Source: Kangiella spongicola
GTDB lineage: Bacteria > Pseudomonadota > Gammaproteobacteria > Enterobacterales > Kangiellaceae
Reading direction: 5' to 3'
NCBI RefSeq assembly: GCF_003194565.2
Contig: NZ_QICH01000002.1
Span: forward strand, 434,001 to 498,000
Length of the DNA: 64,000 nucleotides
Shown: in pieces, positions 34,799-45,584 of the stretch
Numbering within the stretch: the stretch's first letter is position 1
Layout of the letters: every line of letters starts with the position of its first letter
Notes under the pieces: model-generated
The model's input: the letters and a program-made list of their open reading frames with translations, nothing else
Databases searched by the model: none
What the model was told of the DNA's origin: nothing
Program-made: the position numbers and the translations under genes

Positions 34799-35643
34799 AG
34801 CTAGTTATAGTCAGTGGTCGCTCAGGGTCGGGCAAATCGGTTGTTCTAAAAGCACTCGAAGACGCCGGTTATTACTGTATAGACAACTTGCCGTTGGGGC
34901 TGACCTTAAATGTTATTAATGATCACATCTTAAACAACGAGCTTATTGCAATCAGTGTTGATGCTAGAAACCCTAGGGATCTAGAGCAGTTCTCCGAAGA
35001 AATGGAGAAAATTAAAAATGCCACGCCACATGCCAGAATTCTGTTTTTAGATGCTGACGAGAATATTCTACTAAAACGTTTTAGTGAAACCCGTCGTCGT
35101 CATCCTCTAACTAATCAAGGCTACTCGCTTCGCGACGCCATCCATGAAGAAAATAAACTGTTAGCGCCAGTTCGTGGCTTAGCCGATCTAGTTATCAACA
35201 CCTCGGAGCTAACACCGCACGAGTTACGTGAAAGAGTTCGTGAGCGCGTCAGTACCAATAAAGCACCGCAAATGGATATACGTCTAGTTTCTTTTGGTTT
35301 TAAACATGGTGCGCCGAAGGATGCTGACTTTGTGTTTGATGTGAGATGTCTACCCAACCCTTATTGGGTAGAGGAACTTCGCGACTTCACGGGGAAAGAT
35401 CAGGAAATTGCGGATTATTTATCCTCTAGCTCACTGGTCATGGAGTACACATGGCAACTACGGGTGTTCTTAACCACTTGGATTCCTGAGTTTAGCAAGC
35501 AAGACCGTAGCTATTTTACCTGCGCCATTGGTTGCACAGGTGGTCGCCACCGCTCGGTTTATATGGTGGAAACCTTGGGACGATACTTAAAAAATCATTA
35601 CCCGAACATTTCCGTAGAGCACAGCAGACTCAATAAGCTGTAA
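34795..35643 (+). CDS. rapZ: RNase adapter protein RapZ
   Basis: Nucleotide-binding protein that in E. coli guides RNase E to the sRNA GlmZ and so tunes GlmS and amino-sugar supply. 282 residues, GTG start overlapping ptsN. Walker A GRSGSGKS at about 8-15; FLDADENILLKRFSETRRRHPL; C-terminal domain FTCAIGCTGGRHRSVYM. The basic extreme C-terminus used for RNA binding in enterobacteria is shorter here. Not followed by npr. Confidence 0.95.
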   Translation: MKLVIVSGRSGSGKSVVLKALEDAGYYCIDNLPLGLTLNVINDHILNNELIAISVDARNPRDLEQFSEEMEKIKNATPHARILFLDADENILLKRFSETRRRHPLTNQGYSLRDAIHEENKLLAPVRGLADLVINTSELTPHELRERVRERVSTNKAPQMDIRLVSFGFKHGAPKDADFVFDVRCLPNPYWVEELRDFTGKDQEIADYLSSSSLVMEYTWQLRVFLTTWIPEFSKQDRSYFTCAIGCTGGRHRSVYMVETLGRYLKNHYPNISVEHSRLNKL

Positions 35644-35833
35644 CAGTTGTGCAGAGAAACCATTTCTGTACATCAAAATTAGCTTTTTTTAAGCGTTAAT
35701 GTCCATAACAAATTTGCCTGCAAAGGCTTACATTTACTCGCTTTATCGGCGCCACTCGACCTGATTTACAAGTTGCCTGGGTTATATGGCTGCGATAGAA
35801 TAAGCAATAAAATCAATCACTAACAGGGTGGCT

Positions 35834-37213
35834 ATGGCTGAAAATCTAAACAATCAGACTCGTCAAGAGCAGCTACAGCTACTAAACTCCGCACTCGATA
35901 GCGGGCATTTAATCCCTGTTAGAAACCTCTTAGAAGAACTTCACTCAGCAGATATCGCGCACCTTCTCGAATCGACACCACCACGTGTTCGTAATGTTAT
36001 ATGGCAGCTACTAGACAAAGAGCGTGAGGGCGATGTACTACAACATCTGAACGATGAAATACGACAAAACTTCATCGAAAACATGCAACCTCAAGAGCTG
36101 GCTAACGCTCTAGCAGATTTAGACACCGATGATGTTGTTGATATCTTAGGAGATCTCTCTAATAACGTTAGTAATCAAGTGCTGCGCTTATTGGATGAGC
36201 AAAACCGTGCGCTAATCGAGCATGCACTGACCTATCCCGAGGACACCGCCGGCGGCTTGATGAACATCGACACCATCATGATTCGTCCACGCGTGTCGGT
36301 CGAGGTCGTGCTACGTTATTTGCGTATTCGTGGCAGCATGCCGCCCAACACTGACCACTTATACGTGGTCAACTCGCGAGATGTTTTGATTGGCTCGGTT
36401 CCCATCAGTTCGATACTGACCTGTGATCCAGAAACCTCGATCACACAAATCGTCGATGAAGAAATGTTTACCATTCCTGTGGATATGCCAGACACAGAAG
36501 TAGCACAGATATTCGAGCGTCACGACTTAGTATCGGCGCCAGTACTCGATGAAGAAGGTCGCTTGCTTGGACGTATTACGATTGATGACGTGGTAGATGT
36601 AATCCGTGAAGAAGCAGACCACTCGCTACTCTCTATGGCTGGTCTTGATGAGCTAGAAGATACCTTCGGCCCAGTTTTAGTGACTGCACGAAAAAGAGCT
36701 ATTTGGTTAGGCATCAACCTACTTACAGTGATACTAGCGGCTTTAGTGATTGGCCTGTTCGAAAGCACTATTGGCAAAGTCACGCTTTTGGCAGTATTGC
36801 TACCCATCGTACCAAGCATGGGCGGAATTGCCGGGACTCAGACTTTAACCCTGGTTATTCGAGGAATGTCGCTAGGTCATATTAGCGACGGTAACCAGTC
36901 TTATTTACTGAAAAAAGAACTCGCGGTCAGTATCATTAACGGTGTTCTTTGGGCGTTAGTAATAGCTTCCTTAGTCTATGCTTTTGCTTATTATAAAGGC
37001 ACTGATATCAACCACTTGCACCTCGCAATCACTATTGGCGGTGCCATGTTGTTTAATTTAGTGACTGGTGTTCTAAGCGGCGCCAGTATTCCACTTATCT
37101 TGAAAAAGTTAAACATCGACCCGGCTATAGCTGGTGGCGTTGTCTTAACCACCGTAACCGATGTTGCTGGATTTTTCGCACTACTAGGTCTTGCGACCTA
37201 CTTCTTTGGTTGA
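35834..37213 (+). CDS. mgtE: Magnesium transporter MgtE
   Basis: Homodimeric Mg2+ channel. 459 residues from the ATG at 35834; a GTG two codons upstream is less likely. Cytosolic N domain of superhelical repeats (about 1-130, including LADLDTDDVVDILGDL), a CBS pair (about 130-255) and five membrane spans at the C-terminus. PSMGGIAGTQTLTLVIRG and GAMLFNLVTGVLSG carry conserved pore residues, and the acidic Mg2+-sensing residues of the linker are present. Stands alone between rapZ and convergent pmbA. Confidence 0.95.
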   Translation: MAENLNNQTRQEQLQLLNSALDSGHLIPVRNLLEELHSADIAHLLESTPPRVRNVIWQLLDKEREGDVLQHLNDEIRQNFIENMQPQELANALADLDTDDVVDILGDLSNNVSNQVLRLLDEQNRALIEHALTYPEDTAGGLMNIDTIMIRPRVSVEVVLRYLRIRGSMPPNTDHLYVVNSRDVLIGSVPISSILTCDPETSITQIVDEEMFTIPVDMPDTEVAQIFERHDLVSAPVLDEEGRLLGRITIDDVVDVIREEADHSLLSMAGLDELEDTFGPVLVTARKRAIWLGINLLTVILAALVIGLFESTIGKVTLLAVLLPIVPSMGGIAGTQTLTLVIRGMSLGHISDGNQSYLLKKELAVSIINGVLWALVIASLVYAFAYYKGTDINHLHLAITIGGAMLFNLVTGVLSGASIPLILKKLNIDPAIAGGVVLTTVTDVAGFFALLGLATYFFG

Positions 37214-37284
37214 TAAAAAGCTAATACTATTTCTTACGAGATAAAAGCGGCTAGAACTCCGTCTAACCACTTGGTTCACATAAT

Positions 37285-38655
37285 TTAACGCGCAATAGTC
37301 ATCTGCTCAATCGCAACCGAGCCTGTCAAAATACTCGAACGATTATCAATATCGTCACCTAATGCAACGATGGATTGAAACATTTTCTCTAAATTCCCAG
37401 CGATAGTGATTTCCTGAACATAGTGCTTAATTTCACCATTTTCGAACCAGAAACCACTAGCACCGCGAGAGTAATTACCAGTCACGATATTTACGCCCTG
37501 CCCCATAACTTCTGTTACTAACAAGCCAGTGCCTAATTCTTTGAGAATTTTATCCAGCGCGGTTTTGTCTGATTTAATAATGATATTATGGATACCGCCA
37601 GCATTTCCGGTTGTTTCGAGACCCAGTCGTCTAGCCGAGTAGCCACTTAAGAAGTATCCGTCTAGTACACCTTCGTCGACAATGGTTCGCTGCTGAGTGG
37701 CAACACCATCGCTATCAAAGTTAGAGCTACCCAGACCTTTTAATAGAAACGGATCTTCAGTAATGCTGATCCCTTGGGGCAAAACCTGCTGCCCAAGTTT
37801 ATCCAACATAAACGAAGAGCGCTGATATAAGGCTCCACCTTTTAATGCGCCCAACAAATGAGACCAAAGGCCACGCGCAACTTCTGGGCTAAACACCACT
37901 GGATAGTTGCCAGATGGGCATGAACCCTGCGTTAGTTTTCGCTTTATACGTCTTGAAGCTTCTTGTCCTACCGCACTTGGCGACAGTAAATCACCATACT
38001 CTCGTCCTAAAGTGTAGTAACCGTCTCGCAGCATTCCTTTGTCAGTCTGCCCAATTAAGACGTTAGACAGGCTGTATCGAGTCGTGCGATTCATCCCCAA
38101 AAAGCCGTGACTGTTGGCATAGCAAGACAAGGATCTGTGGCTATAAAAATTAGCGCCTTCTGACTGTTTTACATGCTCAGCTTGAAGCGCCGTAGACTCT
38201 GCGATCTTAGCCACTTCCAGCATATCCTCGACCGTTAAATCATCAGGATGGTCTAACGACAAATCTTTGAAGTCTGTCGCCATGCGCTCTTTATCAACTA
38301 AACCGGAATGTGGGTCTGGCTCGGTGTGTTTAGCAATATTACATGCAGCCTCTAAGCCTTGTAGCGCCGCGGTTTCGGTAAGATCGTTAATGGAAACGGT
38401 GCCTTTAGACTGATTGAAGTAAACATTGATGCCTAAGTGACTGTCTTGATTAAATTCCAGCGTTTCGAGCTCGCTATTGCGCACTTCTAGGCTATTACCA
38501 ATCGTGTTATAGCTCCAAACCTCAGCTTGATTTGCACCTGCTTGCGAGGCGGATTCAATCACTTTTTGAGCAATAGTTTGCATCAGCTCTGAGGTTTGCT
38601 CTTGCTGCTTAGCGATTTGCGTTAATGTTAGCTGGTTACTATTAACTTTCGACAA
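37285..38655 (-). CDS. pmbA: TldE/PmbA family metalloprotease subunit
   Basis: Partner of TldD in a heterodimeric protease that degrades unfolded peptides and matures modified peptides such as microcin B17. 456 residues. As expected for PmbA it has the shared fold (VEVRNSELETLEFNQDSHLGINVYF near 55) but no HExxxH zinc motif, which TldD carries. Divergent from darP. Confidence 0.95.
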   Translation of the reverse strand: MSKVNSNQLTLTQIAKQQEQTSELMQTIAQKVIESASQAGANQAEVWSYNTIGNSLEVRNSELETLEFNQDSHLGINVYFNQSKGTVSINDLTETAALQGLEAACNIAKHTEPDPHSGLVDKERMATDFKDLSLDHPDDLTVEDMLEVAKIAESTALQAEHVKQSEGANFYSHRSLSCYANSHGFLGMNRTTRYSLSNVLIGQTDKGMLRDGYYTLGREYGDLLSPSAVGQEASRRIKRKLTQGSCPSGNYPVVFSPEVARGLWSHLLGALKGGALYQRSSFMLDKLGQQVLPQGISITEDPFLLKGLGSSNFDSDGVATQQRTIVDEGVLDGYFLSGYSARRLGLETTGNAGGIHNIIIKSDKTALDKILKELGTGLLVTEVMGQGVNIVTGNYSRGASGFWFENGEIKHYVQEITIAGNLEKMFQSIVALGDDIDNRSSILTGSVAIEQMTIAR

Positions 38656-38823
38656 TCCTAACTCCGTCTTAACCGTTTAAACTTGGTTCATTATAAAAGC
38701 CTTTAGGCTTGATAAGAACCGTGATTCAGGATTTATTTTAAACAACAAAACTACCACTCACTTTATGAAAGCGTTATCATAGCGCTAACTCACGTCCATT
38801 ATTGTAACTTTAGTAGCTAACCT

Positions 38824-39342
38824 ATGTCTGACAACTTTGAGCATCATGAAGATCTGAATGAGAAATCAAAATCTCAAGTTAAGAAAGAATTGCTTGAGCT
38901 TACGGCTTTAGGTGACAAGCTTGCTAAACTTCCAAAGCAACAATGGGACAATCTACCAATCTCAGACACTTTGAAGCACGCGCTTAAAGAAGTGCCTAAA
39001 ATTAATCACCATATCGGTTTAAAGCGCCATATCAAGTATATTGGCAAGCTCTTGCGTAACGAAGACATTGAAGCGATTGAACAACAATTAGTGCTTGATA
39101 ATCAGTTACATACGCTTGAAGTTCAACGTGAAAAGTTATGTGAACATTGGCGCAATCGCCTTCTTGATGAAGGCGACAAAGGAGTGTTTGAGTTATTAGA
39201 AGTCGCTTCGAACCTAGATCGCCAACATTTACGTCAGTTGGTTCGAAACGCTATAAAAGAAAAAGAGCTAGATAAACCACCAAAAAACCAACGTGAGTTA
39301 TTCCGCTACTTGCGTGATAACGCTGAGTTTTCAGACGGCTAA
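38824..39342 (+). CDS. darP: Ribosome biogenesis factor DarP (YjgA/DUF615)
   Basis: Small factor bound to late 50S assembly intermediates. 172 residues, all helical, with KSQVKKELLELTALGDKLAKLPKQQWDNLPI near the start and LRDNAEFSDG at the end. Sits between pmbA and tldD in opposite orientation to both; it ends 2 bp from the convergent tldD stop. Confidence 0.95.
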   Translation: MSDNFEHHEDLNEKSKSQVKKELLELTALGDKLAKLPKQQWDNLPISDTLKHALKEVPKINHHIGLKRHIKYIGKLLRNEDIEAIEQQLVLDNQLHTLEVQREKLCEHWRNRLLDEGDKGVFELLEVASNLDRQHLRQLVRNAIKEKELDKPPKNQRELFRYLRDNAEFSDG

Positions 39343-39344
39343 CG

Positions 39345-40787
39345 TTAGCCCGCCTGCGTTCCACCCACAGTTAGTTGATCGACTTTTAAGGTTGGCTGGC
39401 CAACACATACGGGAACGCTTTGCCCGTCTTTACCACAAACCCCAATTCCTGGGTCCAGTTGCGAATCATTACCGACCATACTGACATACTTCAATACTTC
39501 CGGTCCATTCCCTGCCAAGGTTGCGCCTTTAATCGGGGCCGTTAATTTGCCGTCCTCAATTAAATAAGCTTCGCTCGCGCTAAACACAAAGTTACCCGAT
39601 GTGATATCTACCTGACCACCTGCAAAATTAGGTGCGTAAATGCCTTTTTTTACGCTCGCAATAATCTCTTCTGGATTGGACTGTCCCGCTAACATCAGCG
39701 TATTAGTCATACGTGGCATCGGTAAGTGTGCATAAGACTCACGACGACCGTTACCTGTCGCTTGTTGCCCCATCAGTCGCGCATTGTGTTTGTCTTGCAT
39801 ATAACCTTTTAATACGCCGTTTTCGATCAATACCGTAGACTGAGTACGGGTTCCTTCATCATCTACATTTAAAGAACCGCGTTGTCCTTCTAAAGTACCA
39901 TCATCCACCACCGTACAGAGTTCCGATGCCACCTTTTCTCCAATTCGACCAGCATAAGCTGAAGAGCCCTTCCGGTTAAAATCCCCTTCCAGGCCATGCC
40001 CTATCGCTTCATGCAATAACACGCCCGGCCAACCATTGCCTAAAACCACAGGCATGGTGCCAGCAGGAGCTTCTACTGCCTCAAGATTGACCACAGCTTG
40101 ATGTACTGCTTGTGATGCTAAGCTTTCAAGATCTAAGCTGATTAAGTGCTGCCAATCATATCGCCCTCCCATCCCTGCGCTTCCGCGCTCACGGCGCCCT
40201 TGGTGCTCAGCGACGACTGTGACATTCAAGCGAATCATCGGACGAATATCGGCGGCTAAGGTGCCATCGATTGCTGCTACCAGCATATGCTCGTCTGCCG
40301 CTGATAAGCTAACCATTACCTGCTTAACCTTCTCATCCAGCTGCCTGGCCTTTGCATCTAACTGACGAAGCAGTGCAATCTTATGCGAAGGCTCAACATC
40401 CCCTAATACCCTGTGTTCGGTATACAAGCTTTGGCTTGGTACAATCTGATTAAAACTGACCGCTTTAGACTGGCCAGCACGGCTAATACTTGTCGCCGCT
40501 GACAAAGCATTATTGAGTGCCGTTGATTCAAACTGATTGGCGTAGGCAAAACCTGTTTTTTCGCCATCAATGCTACGAATACCTAAGCCTTTGTTAAGGT
40601 TAAAACTGGCGTCTTTAACCAATCCGTCTTCTAATTGCCAATATTCCATAACAACTTCTTGCAAGAAAATATCGGCATAATCCTGCTGATAGCCGCTGAT
40701 TGACTCTACAGCCTGCGAAATTGTCGCTACCGATAAATCAGACTCTCTAAATAAATGTTGCTCTACGCGATCAATAATAGTTGTCAT
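39345..40787 (-). CDS. tldD: Metalloprotease TldD
   Basis: Zinc-bearing subunit of the TldD/TldE protease. 480 residues. Zinc motif HEAIGH with downstream Glu in GLEGD (about 262-272) and a C-terminal Cys-containing segment (SVPVCVGQPTLKVDQLTVGG). 20 bp downstream of the nitrilase gene and in the same operon as yhdP-rng-maf-mre genes. Confidence 0.96.
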   Translation of the reverse strand: MTTIIDRVEQHLFRESDLSVATISQAVESISGYQQDYADIFLQEVVMEYWQLEDGLVKDASFNLNKGLGIRSIDGEKTGFAYANQFESTALNNALSAATSISRAGQSKAVSFNQIVPSQSLYTEHRVLGDVEPSHKIALLRQLDAKARQLDEKVKQVMVSLSAADEHMLVAAIDGTLAADIRPMIRLNVTVVAEHQGRRERGSAGMGGRYDWQHLISLDLESLASQAVHQAVVNLEAVEAPAGTMPVVLGNGWPGVLLHEAIGHGLEGDFNRKGSSAYAGRIGEKVASELCTVVDDGTLEGQRGSLNVDDEGTRTQSTVLIENGVLKGYMQDKHNARLMGQQATGNGRRESYAHLPMPRMTNTLMLAGQSNPEEIIASVKKGIYAPNFAGGQVDITSGNFVFSASEAYLIEDGKLTAPIKGATLAGNGPEVLKYVSMVGNDSQLDPGIGVCGKDGQSVPVCVGQPTLKVDQLTVGGTQAG

Positions 40788-40807
40788 TAGTTACCTAAAT
40801 ATATGCT

Positions 40808-41626
40808 TTAAAGTCGTCTGTGTGTATGAACAGGGAAGCGCTTTTTGATGGTATCGATTTGTTCAATATCTAAGGTGTGGTTGATATAGCCTTCTTCATC
40901 ACCGAGGGCTCCGAGCACATCGCCCCAAGGGCCGATGAGCATACTGTGGCCGTAAGTTTTCCGTTTATTATCATGCAACCCTGTTTGATTCGAAGCCGCC
41001 ACAAAGCATAGGTTTTCCACGGCTCGTGCTTGTAATAACAATTGCCAGTGAACCTCGCCCGTTTTTTTCGTAAACGCTGATGGCGCTAAGATAACATCTA
41101 CCGACTGCGCTTGATACTTTCTATAAAGCTCAGGGAACCTTAGGTCATAACAAACCGAAAGACCAAATTTAATACCATGATAATCAAATGTTTTAGTTTC
41201 ATCACCAGCCAGCGTATTATCTGACTCGGAATAAACCTCGTCTTCCTTAACGGCGACATCAAACATATGGATCTTATCGTAATGAGTGATGAGCTCACCT
41301 TGGCTATCCCACACATAACATCGTGCAAAAGGCCTCTTGGCATTACTCGACTGGATGGCGATAGTCCCTCCGACCAAGGCCACTTCGTTTTCTCTTGCTA
41401 CTCGCTGCATCCAAGACTGTATCGGGCCTTGTCGGTGTGTCTCAACAAAGTCCAGTTTCTGTCCATTATACTTTTCCATTAAGGCAAAAGTTTCGGGCAA
41501 AACAACCATCTCAGCGCCCTCACTGACTGATTGCTTTATCAACATTTCAGCTTTATTCAAATTATCCTCGACCACGCTGGAAGACGACATCTGGATTAAA
41601 CCAATATTGATACTACTTTTGGACAT
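40808..41626 (-). CDS. Carbon-nitrogen hydrolase (nitrilase family, Nit1/YbeM-like)
   Basis: 272 residues. The catalytic triad is Glu45 (LPETFA), Lys118 (YDKIHMFDV) and Cys159 (SVCYDLRFPELYR). Close relatives such as NIT1/YbeM are deaminated-glutathione amidases, a metabolite-repair role; that substrate is inferred from the family, not shown here. Overlaps yhdP by 1 bp; this placement between yhdP and tldD is conserved in Pseudomonas. Confidence 0.92.
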   Translation of the reverse strand: MSKSSINIGLIQMSSSSVVEDNLNKAEMLIKQSVSEGAEMVVLPETFALMEKYNGQKLDFVETHRQGPIQSWMQRVARENEVALVGGTIAIQSSNAKRPFARCYVWDSQGELITHYDKIHMFDVAVKEDEVYSESDNTLAGDETKTFDYHGIKFGLSVCYDLRFPELYRKYQAQSVDVILAPSAFTKKTGEVHWQLLLQARAVENLCFVAASNQTGLHDNKRKTYGHSMLIGPWGDVLGALGDEEGYINHTLDIEQIDTIKKRFPVHTHRRL

Positions 41627-44600
41627 TAGTGTTCACCATCATCTTGAGTCGTGTTTTCTTGAGGCTCTTGTTCTTTCTTAAGCTCAGCTTCAAGCACCTT
41701 ATCAGGCTCAGAACTATCTTCAAGGTTCCCCTCTGACTCCTGCTTTGACTCTTGCTGTGACTCCAGCTGAGGCTCTTGAGGCACCTCTTCCTCTTCAACC
41801 TCAGGCAGAGGCACTTCTTTAGATTTTTTGTTTAATTCGATAACTGTAGGATTGTTCAAATCGCCACTAATTTTATACTCGATACTGACTACAACATCGA
41901 TCACCGGCTCGAACAACTTATTAACCAACAGCATAATTAGGCCAGTGGTAGGCTCTATAGCCCAGCCAGCTAACACAGGTAAACTTGAGCCAAGCTTTGG
42001 AACTACCGTAACATTTTGATCGACAGTTTTCTTAACCAGGTTAGTGGTACCCTTAACTCTAACATCAGCTGCAGCCCCATCAATAAAGACATTATCACTA
42101 TGCACCACACCTTTGTTGATGGTGAACACACCTTTGATCTTGTCATAGAAAAAACCGTCTTCAAAAAGATCACTGAAATCTAAAGAAAGTCGGCGTCTAA
42201 TACTCTGTAGTGAAAAGAGGCTGAAAACTCTTGCCTGACGGTCGCTCAGTTCTTTAACCGAACCTTCGCCTGTTTCTAGGTCAATCGAACCACTGATATT
42301 CGCTATGCTGATATCATGAAACCCGCCCGGCCATTCTAAAATAGCGTTGCCATTTGCTTTAGTGTCTTTTAGACCATCACCAAAGCCCCAACGTTTTAAT
42401 AAAGCCCCCGTGTCCAGAGTTTCAAAGTTGATCTCAACTCGGCTTGAGTCGCCCTGCCATCGTCCTTCTAAATAAGCTTTAAGCTGCCCTTCAATTTGGC
42501 TGTCGCCTTGCACAACTACCGCACCATTATCCAGCTTGGACACTAGTGTTAACTTGCCGGTATCAATACCATTAATTTTGCACGCTAGGCACTCAATCTG
42601 CCAATTATCCAGCGAACTCTTTTCAATATCTACTTCTGAGTCTGACAGTTGGCTAAAATCATCTAATTCGATATCAAGTTTTTCAACAGTAACGTGCTTA
42701 CGACCATCCTGATGCAAGGTTAAATTACCGTAGCCTTCGTCCGCTTTTACATTAAAGCGAACGCTTTCGTCGGCCAATAAGGAGTCGGTCAATTCAACAT
42801 CATGTAATGATTGCCCGGCGATAGTAAAAAGTGCGGTTTTGATAGAGATATGATCGATCCATTTAGGCCAGAAGAATGTTCCACCTTTTTTCACCTGTAG
42901 ACTGTTAAGCCATTCGTCACTATGGATCTCGGCAAAAAAGCCTCTAATGGCAACGCCTCTAGCCGGCACATCTATACTGTGAGTCGCCAAATCCCCTAAA
43001 GCAATGACGCCATTAATGTCGTCTGGCGAGTCAACATCAAAACTGAGTTGTGACGATACCGTATCGCGGTAAATTGTTCTCGCATGAATGCGATTATTTT
43101 TTCGGTATAGCGTTGATAAAAAAGAACTTTCATCATCTTTACTTTTGCTAAACCAAGAAGGACCATTAATCTCGGTACCTTTTAAATCACTTCTTACAAT
43201 TAAGGACTCAGCCCCTTCGCTGTCTTGTCGATAATGCAGGTTTACTTGGCTTTGGCCTTCGACATAGATAGGCAGTTGAACGTCAAATGAAGCGACCGCT
43301 TTTGCTAAGTTAAAGTCCGAAATGGCATCAATATTAACTAAGTCATCGCCTTTGCCATAGTCGCCGACAGCAATATCAATCGAAACTGGGCTCTGCCAGA
43401 AGCGACCTTTTAAACTTTTGCCGTGAGCTCCCTGCTGGGTATAGTTCAGTTCGCCGTTTAAAGACTCTAAAGCAAGCCCATAAGAATCAAGGTGAACATT
43501 TTCACCATTAAAGAGCACCTTGCCATCAATAGCTGCATCCGCATCATCGTCGCTAAGTGGAACCTCAAGCTTGAGTTGATGCTCCAAGTTACCGCTGAAA
43601 GTGAGATCAAGTAACGCAGGGCCTAACCACTCTTGAAGTGGCGAGTTCTGAAAAACAAAGTTATACAGCTCATAGCCAACTTTGTTGTTAATTTCGAGCG
43701 TTAAATAAGTATCATCGGTAAACACCGAATCTATAACACCACTAGCTTGCCCTATATCATGGCCGTTTATCTGCCCTTTGTCTGAAGCCAAAAAAAGCTG
43801 ATTATTCTTAAAGTGAGCTTGAGCTGAAAGCTGATCTGCTTGTGGCCAATCAGGATCAAACTTAAGACTGGCATCATGAACTTTAGCCCTTAAATCAAAC
43901 ACTCCTGAGCTGTCTTCATAAGGAAAAGCCTCGTATCCACCGCGCCAGACCAATCGTGCAAACTCTACTTTACCTTTAAGCAAAGACTGATCCAGATACT
44001 GCAAAGCTTCTTCGCTCATACTATTTCGAGGCCAGTACTTTTCTAGCGCAGCGATATCCACATCCTTGGTTTCGCCATACAACGAAATAACAGCATCCTC
44101 TTCCTCAATCTGCACGCTGCCATGAACGGCAACCTGAGCGTCTCTGTTGGTTAACGAAAACTCATCAATTTTAATTAGTGGTTTTTCTTCCACGCTTACC
44201 CAAGTGTTCAAAGAGAAATCATCAATCGGGATGTCGCCTTTAAATACCGAAGGCCAAGATAGTTGCGAGTCCTTAGATTTTGCCGTTAAGCGCCAACCGG
44301 AGTCTTCTTCCTCAATGCGTATGCTATCCATAAACAGCTGAGGACCGTATTGACTAGCGACAGTGGTAAAATTTGATATTTCCGCACTACCACTTTTCGG
44401 AATTAGCTTAGCTTCGTCTTGAACAGCACGGATATCTAAAGATACAAGCTCTCCGTCCGGCTCAATTTCTGATAGCAATTCTCGCAACTCGGCTGGTATA
44501 AATGGCGCGGAAAGCGTAAAAAAATAACCGATTGGTGTATTATCAGCCTCAAGAACCCACTGAATAGACTGATCATCTTGAACCTCGCGTATTGCTTTAA

Positions 44601-45561
44601 ACGAGCTATCGTATTCTAGAAGCTCATCAGACGCAGTACGCTCAGCAACATAAAACTTGTCACTGGAAAAAGCTGCTGTATTATCTGTTTTTTGATAATG
44701 AATCTCGGCGTCTAGCTGCGCCACTTTGGAGTTTGAGCTTTCCGCTTTAAATATCAGTCGCCCAGAAATAGGCTCTTTGCCTTGATACTCAAGCCAAAAC
44801 TCTGTATCCGCGAGTTCAACAGGTATGTCTTCAGGCAGGTTTAAAAATGGCGCACTATCCCTTACATCAAAGTCACGCAACAAACCATAAACCTTAAGCT
44901 GACTTCCGTCGCTAAGTGGCCTGCCTTGTGATTCGATAATAAGCTTCGTTTGTGAGGAGAAGTCACTTTGAAAGTCTAAAACTAGTTGGCGCTGCGCTTT
45001 GAGTTTTTCGAAAGTTACTGTACTAAACTGTACTTTTCTACTCTGCTCATTTCTTACAATATTTACTGTCAGTCCATTAATATCAATTCGCTCTTGATTG
45101 ATAAATTCAGGATAACGTTTGAGCAATAAATCAATATCCAGAGAAAAAGTGTCAGTATCTGTTGATGACTCTGGAATACTGATTTCAGCAGTAGCGTCAT
45201 TCAGCTCGATTGACTCGGTAACAAGGTAGCCTTTGAATAAACTTTCCCAAAAGTTTAACACCACACGAGCACTTTCCGAGCCGTAACTCAGGGAGTCATC
45301 CGTTTTTTTCCAAGAGGCGTCCTTTATAAAAATTGTTGGCTTAAACTCCGACCAATCGACTTCTAGTTCTGAGTAATCAAAAGTACCGCCAAATTGCCCT
45401 TCAACAAGCGCCACCATTTCTTGCTTGTCTTCGGTCCAATAAGGAAGCGACAACTTTACGATTGAAAGTAAAACCACAAAAATGATGACCAGTACTGACA
45501 CCAGCCACAAAAAGCCGGTCAGAAAACGTCTCAAAATGCGAGTTAAACGTTTAGTCATCAA
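41626..45561 (-). CDS. yhdP: YhdP family AsmA-like phospholipid transport protein
   Basis: Very large envelope protein, one N-terminal inner-membrane span and a long periplasmic beta-groove that bridges toward the outer membrane; YhdP, TamB and YdbH move phospholipids. 1311 residues. Span at about 12-40. The C-terminal AsmA-like region includes ASGDVRV-type strands (VFIDGAAADVRVKGTTNLVKK) and LPVLAGWAIEPTTGLIM. The last 60 residues are a Glu/Gln-rich low-complexity tail, absent in enterobacteria as far as I recall. Starts 23 bp after the rng stop. Confidence 0.92.
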   Translation of the reverse strand: MMTKRLTRILRRFLTGFLWLVSVLVIIFVVLLSIVKLSLPYWTEDKQEMVALVEGQFGGTFDYSELEVDWSEFKPTIFIKDASWKKTDDSLSYGSESARVVLNFWESLFKGYLVTESIELNDATAEISIPESSTDTDTFSLDIDLLLKRYPEFINQERIDINGLTVNIVRNEQSRKVQFSTVTFEKLKAQRQLVLDFQSDFSSQTKLIIESQGRPLSDGSQLKVYGLLRDFDVRDSAPFLNLPEDIPVELADTEFWLEYQGKEPISGRLIFKAESSNSKVAQLDAEIHYQKTDNTAAFSSDKFYVAERTASDELLEYDSSFKAIREVQDDQSIQWVLEADNTPIGYFFTLSAPFIPAELRELLSEIEPDGELVSLDIRAVQDEAKLIPKSGSAEISNFTTVASQYGPQLFMDSIRIEEEDSGWRLTAKSKDSQLSWPSVFKGDIPIDDFSLNTWVSVEEKPLIKIDEFSLTNRDAQVAVHGSVQIEEEDAVISLYGETKDVDIAALEKYWPRNSMSEEALQYLDQSLLKGKVEFARLVWRGGYEAFPYEDSSGVFDLRAKVHDASLKFDPDWPQADQLSAQAHFKNNQLFLASDKGQINGHDIGQASGVIDSVFTDDTYLTLEINNKVGYELYNFVFQNSPLQEWLGPALLDLTFSGNLEHQLKLEVPLSDDDADAAIDGKVLFNGENVHLDSYGLALESLNGELNYTQQGAHGKSLKGRFWQSPVSIDIAVGDYGKGDDLVNIDAISDFNLAKAVASFDVQLPIYVEGQSQVNLHYRQDSEGAESLIVRSDLKGTEINGPSWFSKSKDDESSFLSTLYRKNNRIHARTIYRDTVSSQLSFDVDSPDDINGVIALGDLATHSIDVPARGVAIRGFFAEIHSDEWLNSLQVKKGGTFFWPKWIDHISIKTALFTIAGQSLHDVELTDSLLADESVRFNVKADEGYGNLTLHQDGRKHVTVEKLDIELDDFSQLSDSEVDIEKSSLDNWQIECLACKINGIDTGKLTLVSKLDNGAVVVQGDSQIEGQLKAYLEGRWQGDSSRVEINFETLDTGALLKRWGFGDGLKDTKANGNAILEWPGGFHDISIANISGSIDLETGEGSVKELSDRQARVFSLFSLQSIRRRLSLDFSDLFEDGFFYDKIKGVFTINKGVVHSDNVFIDGAAADVRVKGTTNLVKKTVDQNVTVVPKLGSSLPVLAGWAIEPTTGLIMLLVNKLFEPVIDVVVSIEYKISGDLNNPTVIELNKKSKEVPLPEVEEEEVPQEPQLESQQESKQESEGNLEDSSEPDKVLEAELKKEQEPQENTTQDDGEH

Positions 45562-45584
45562 GTTTCCAGATTACCCATGAGACA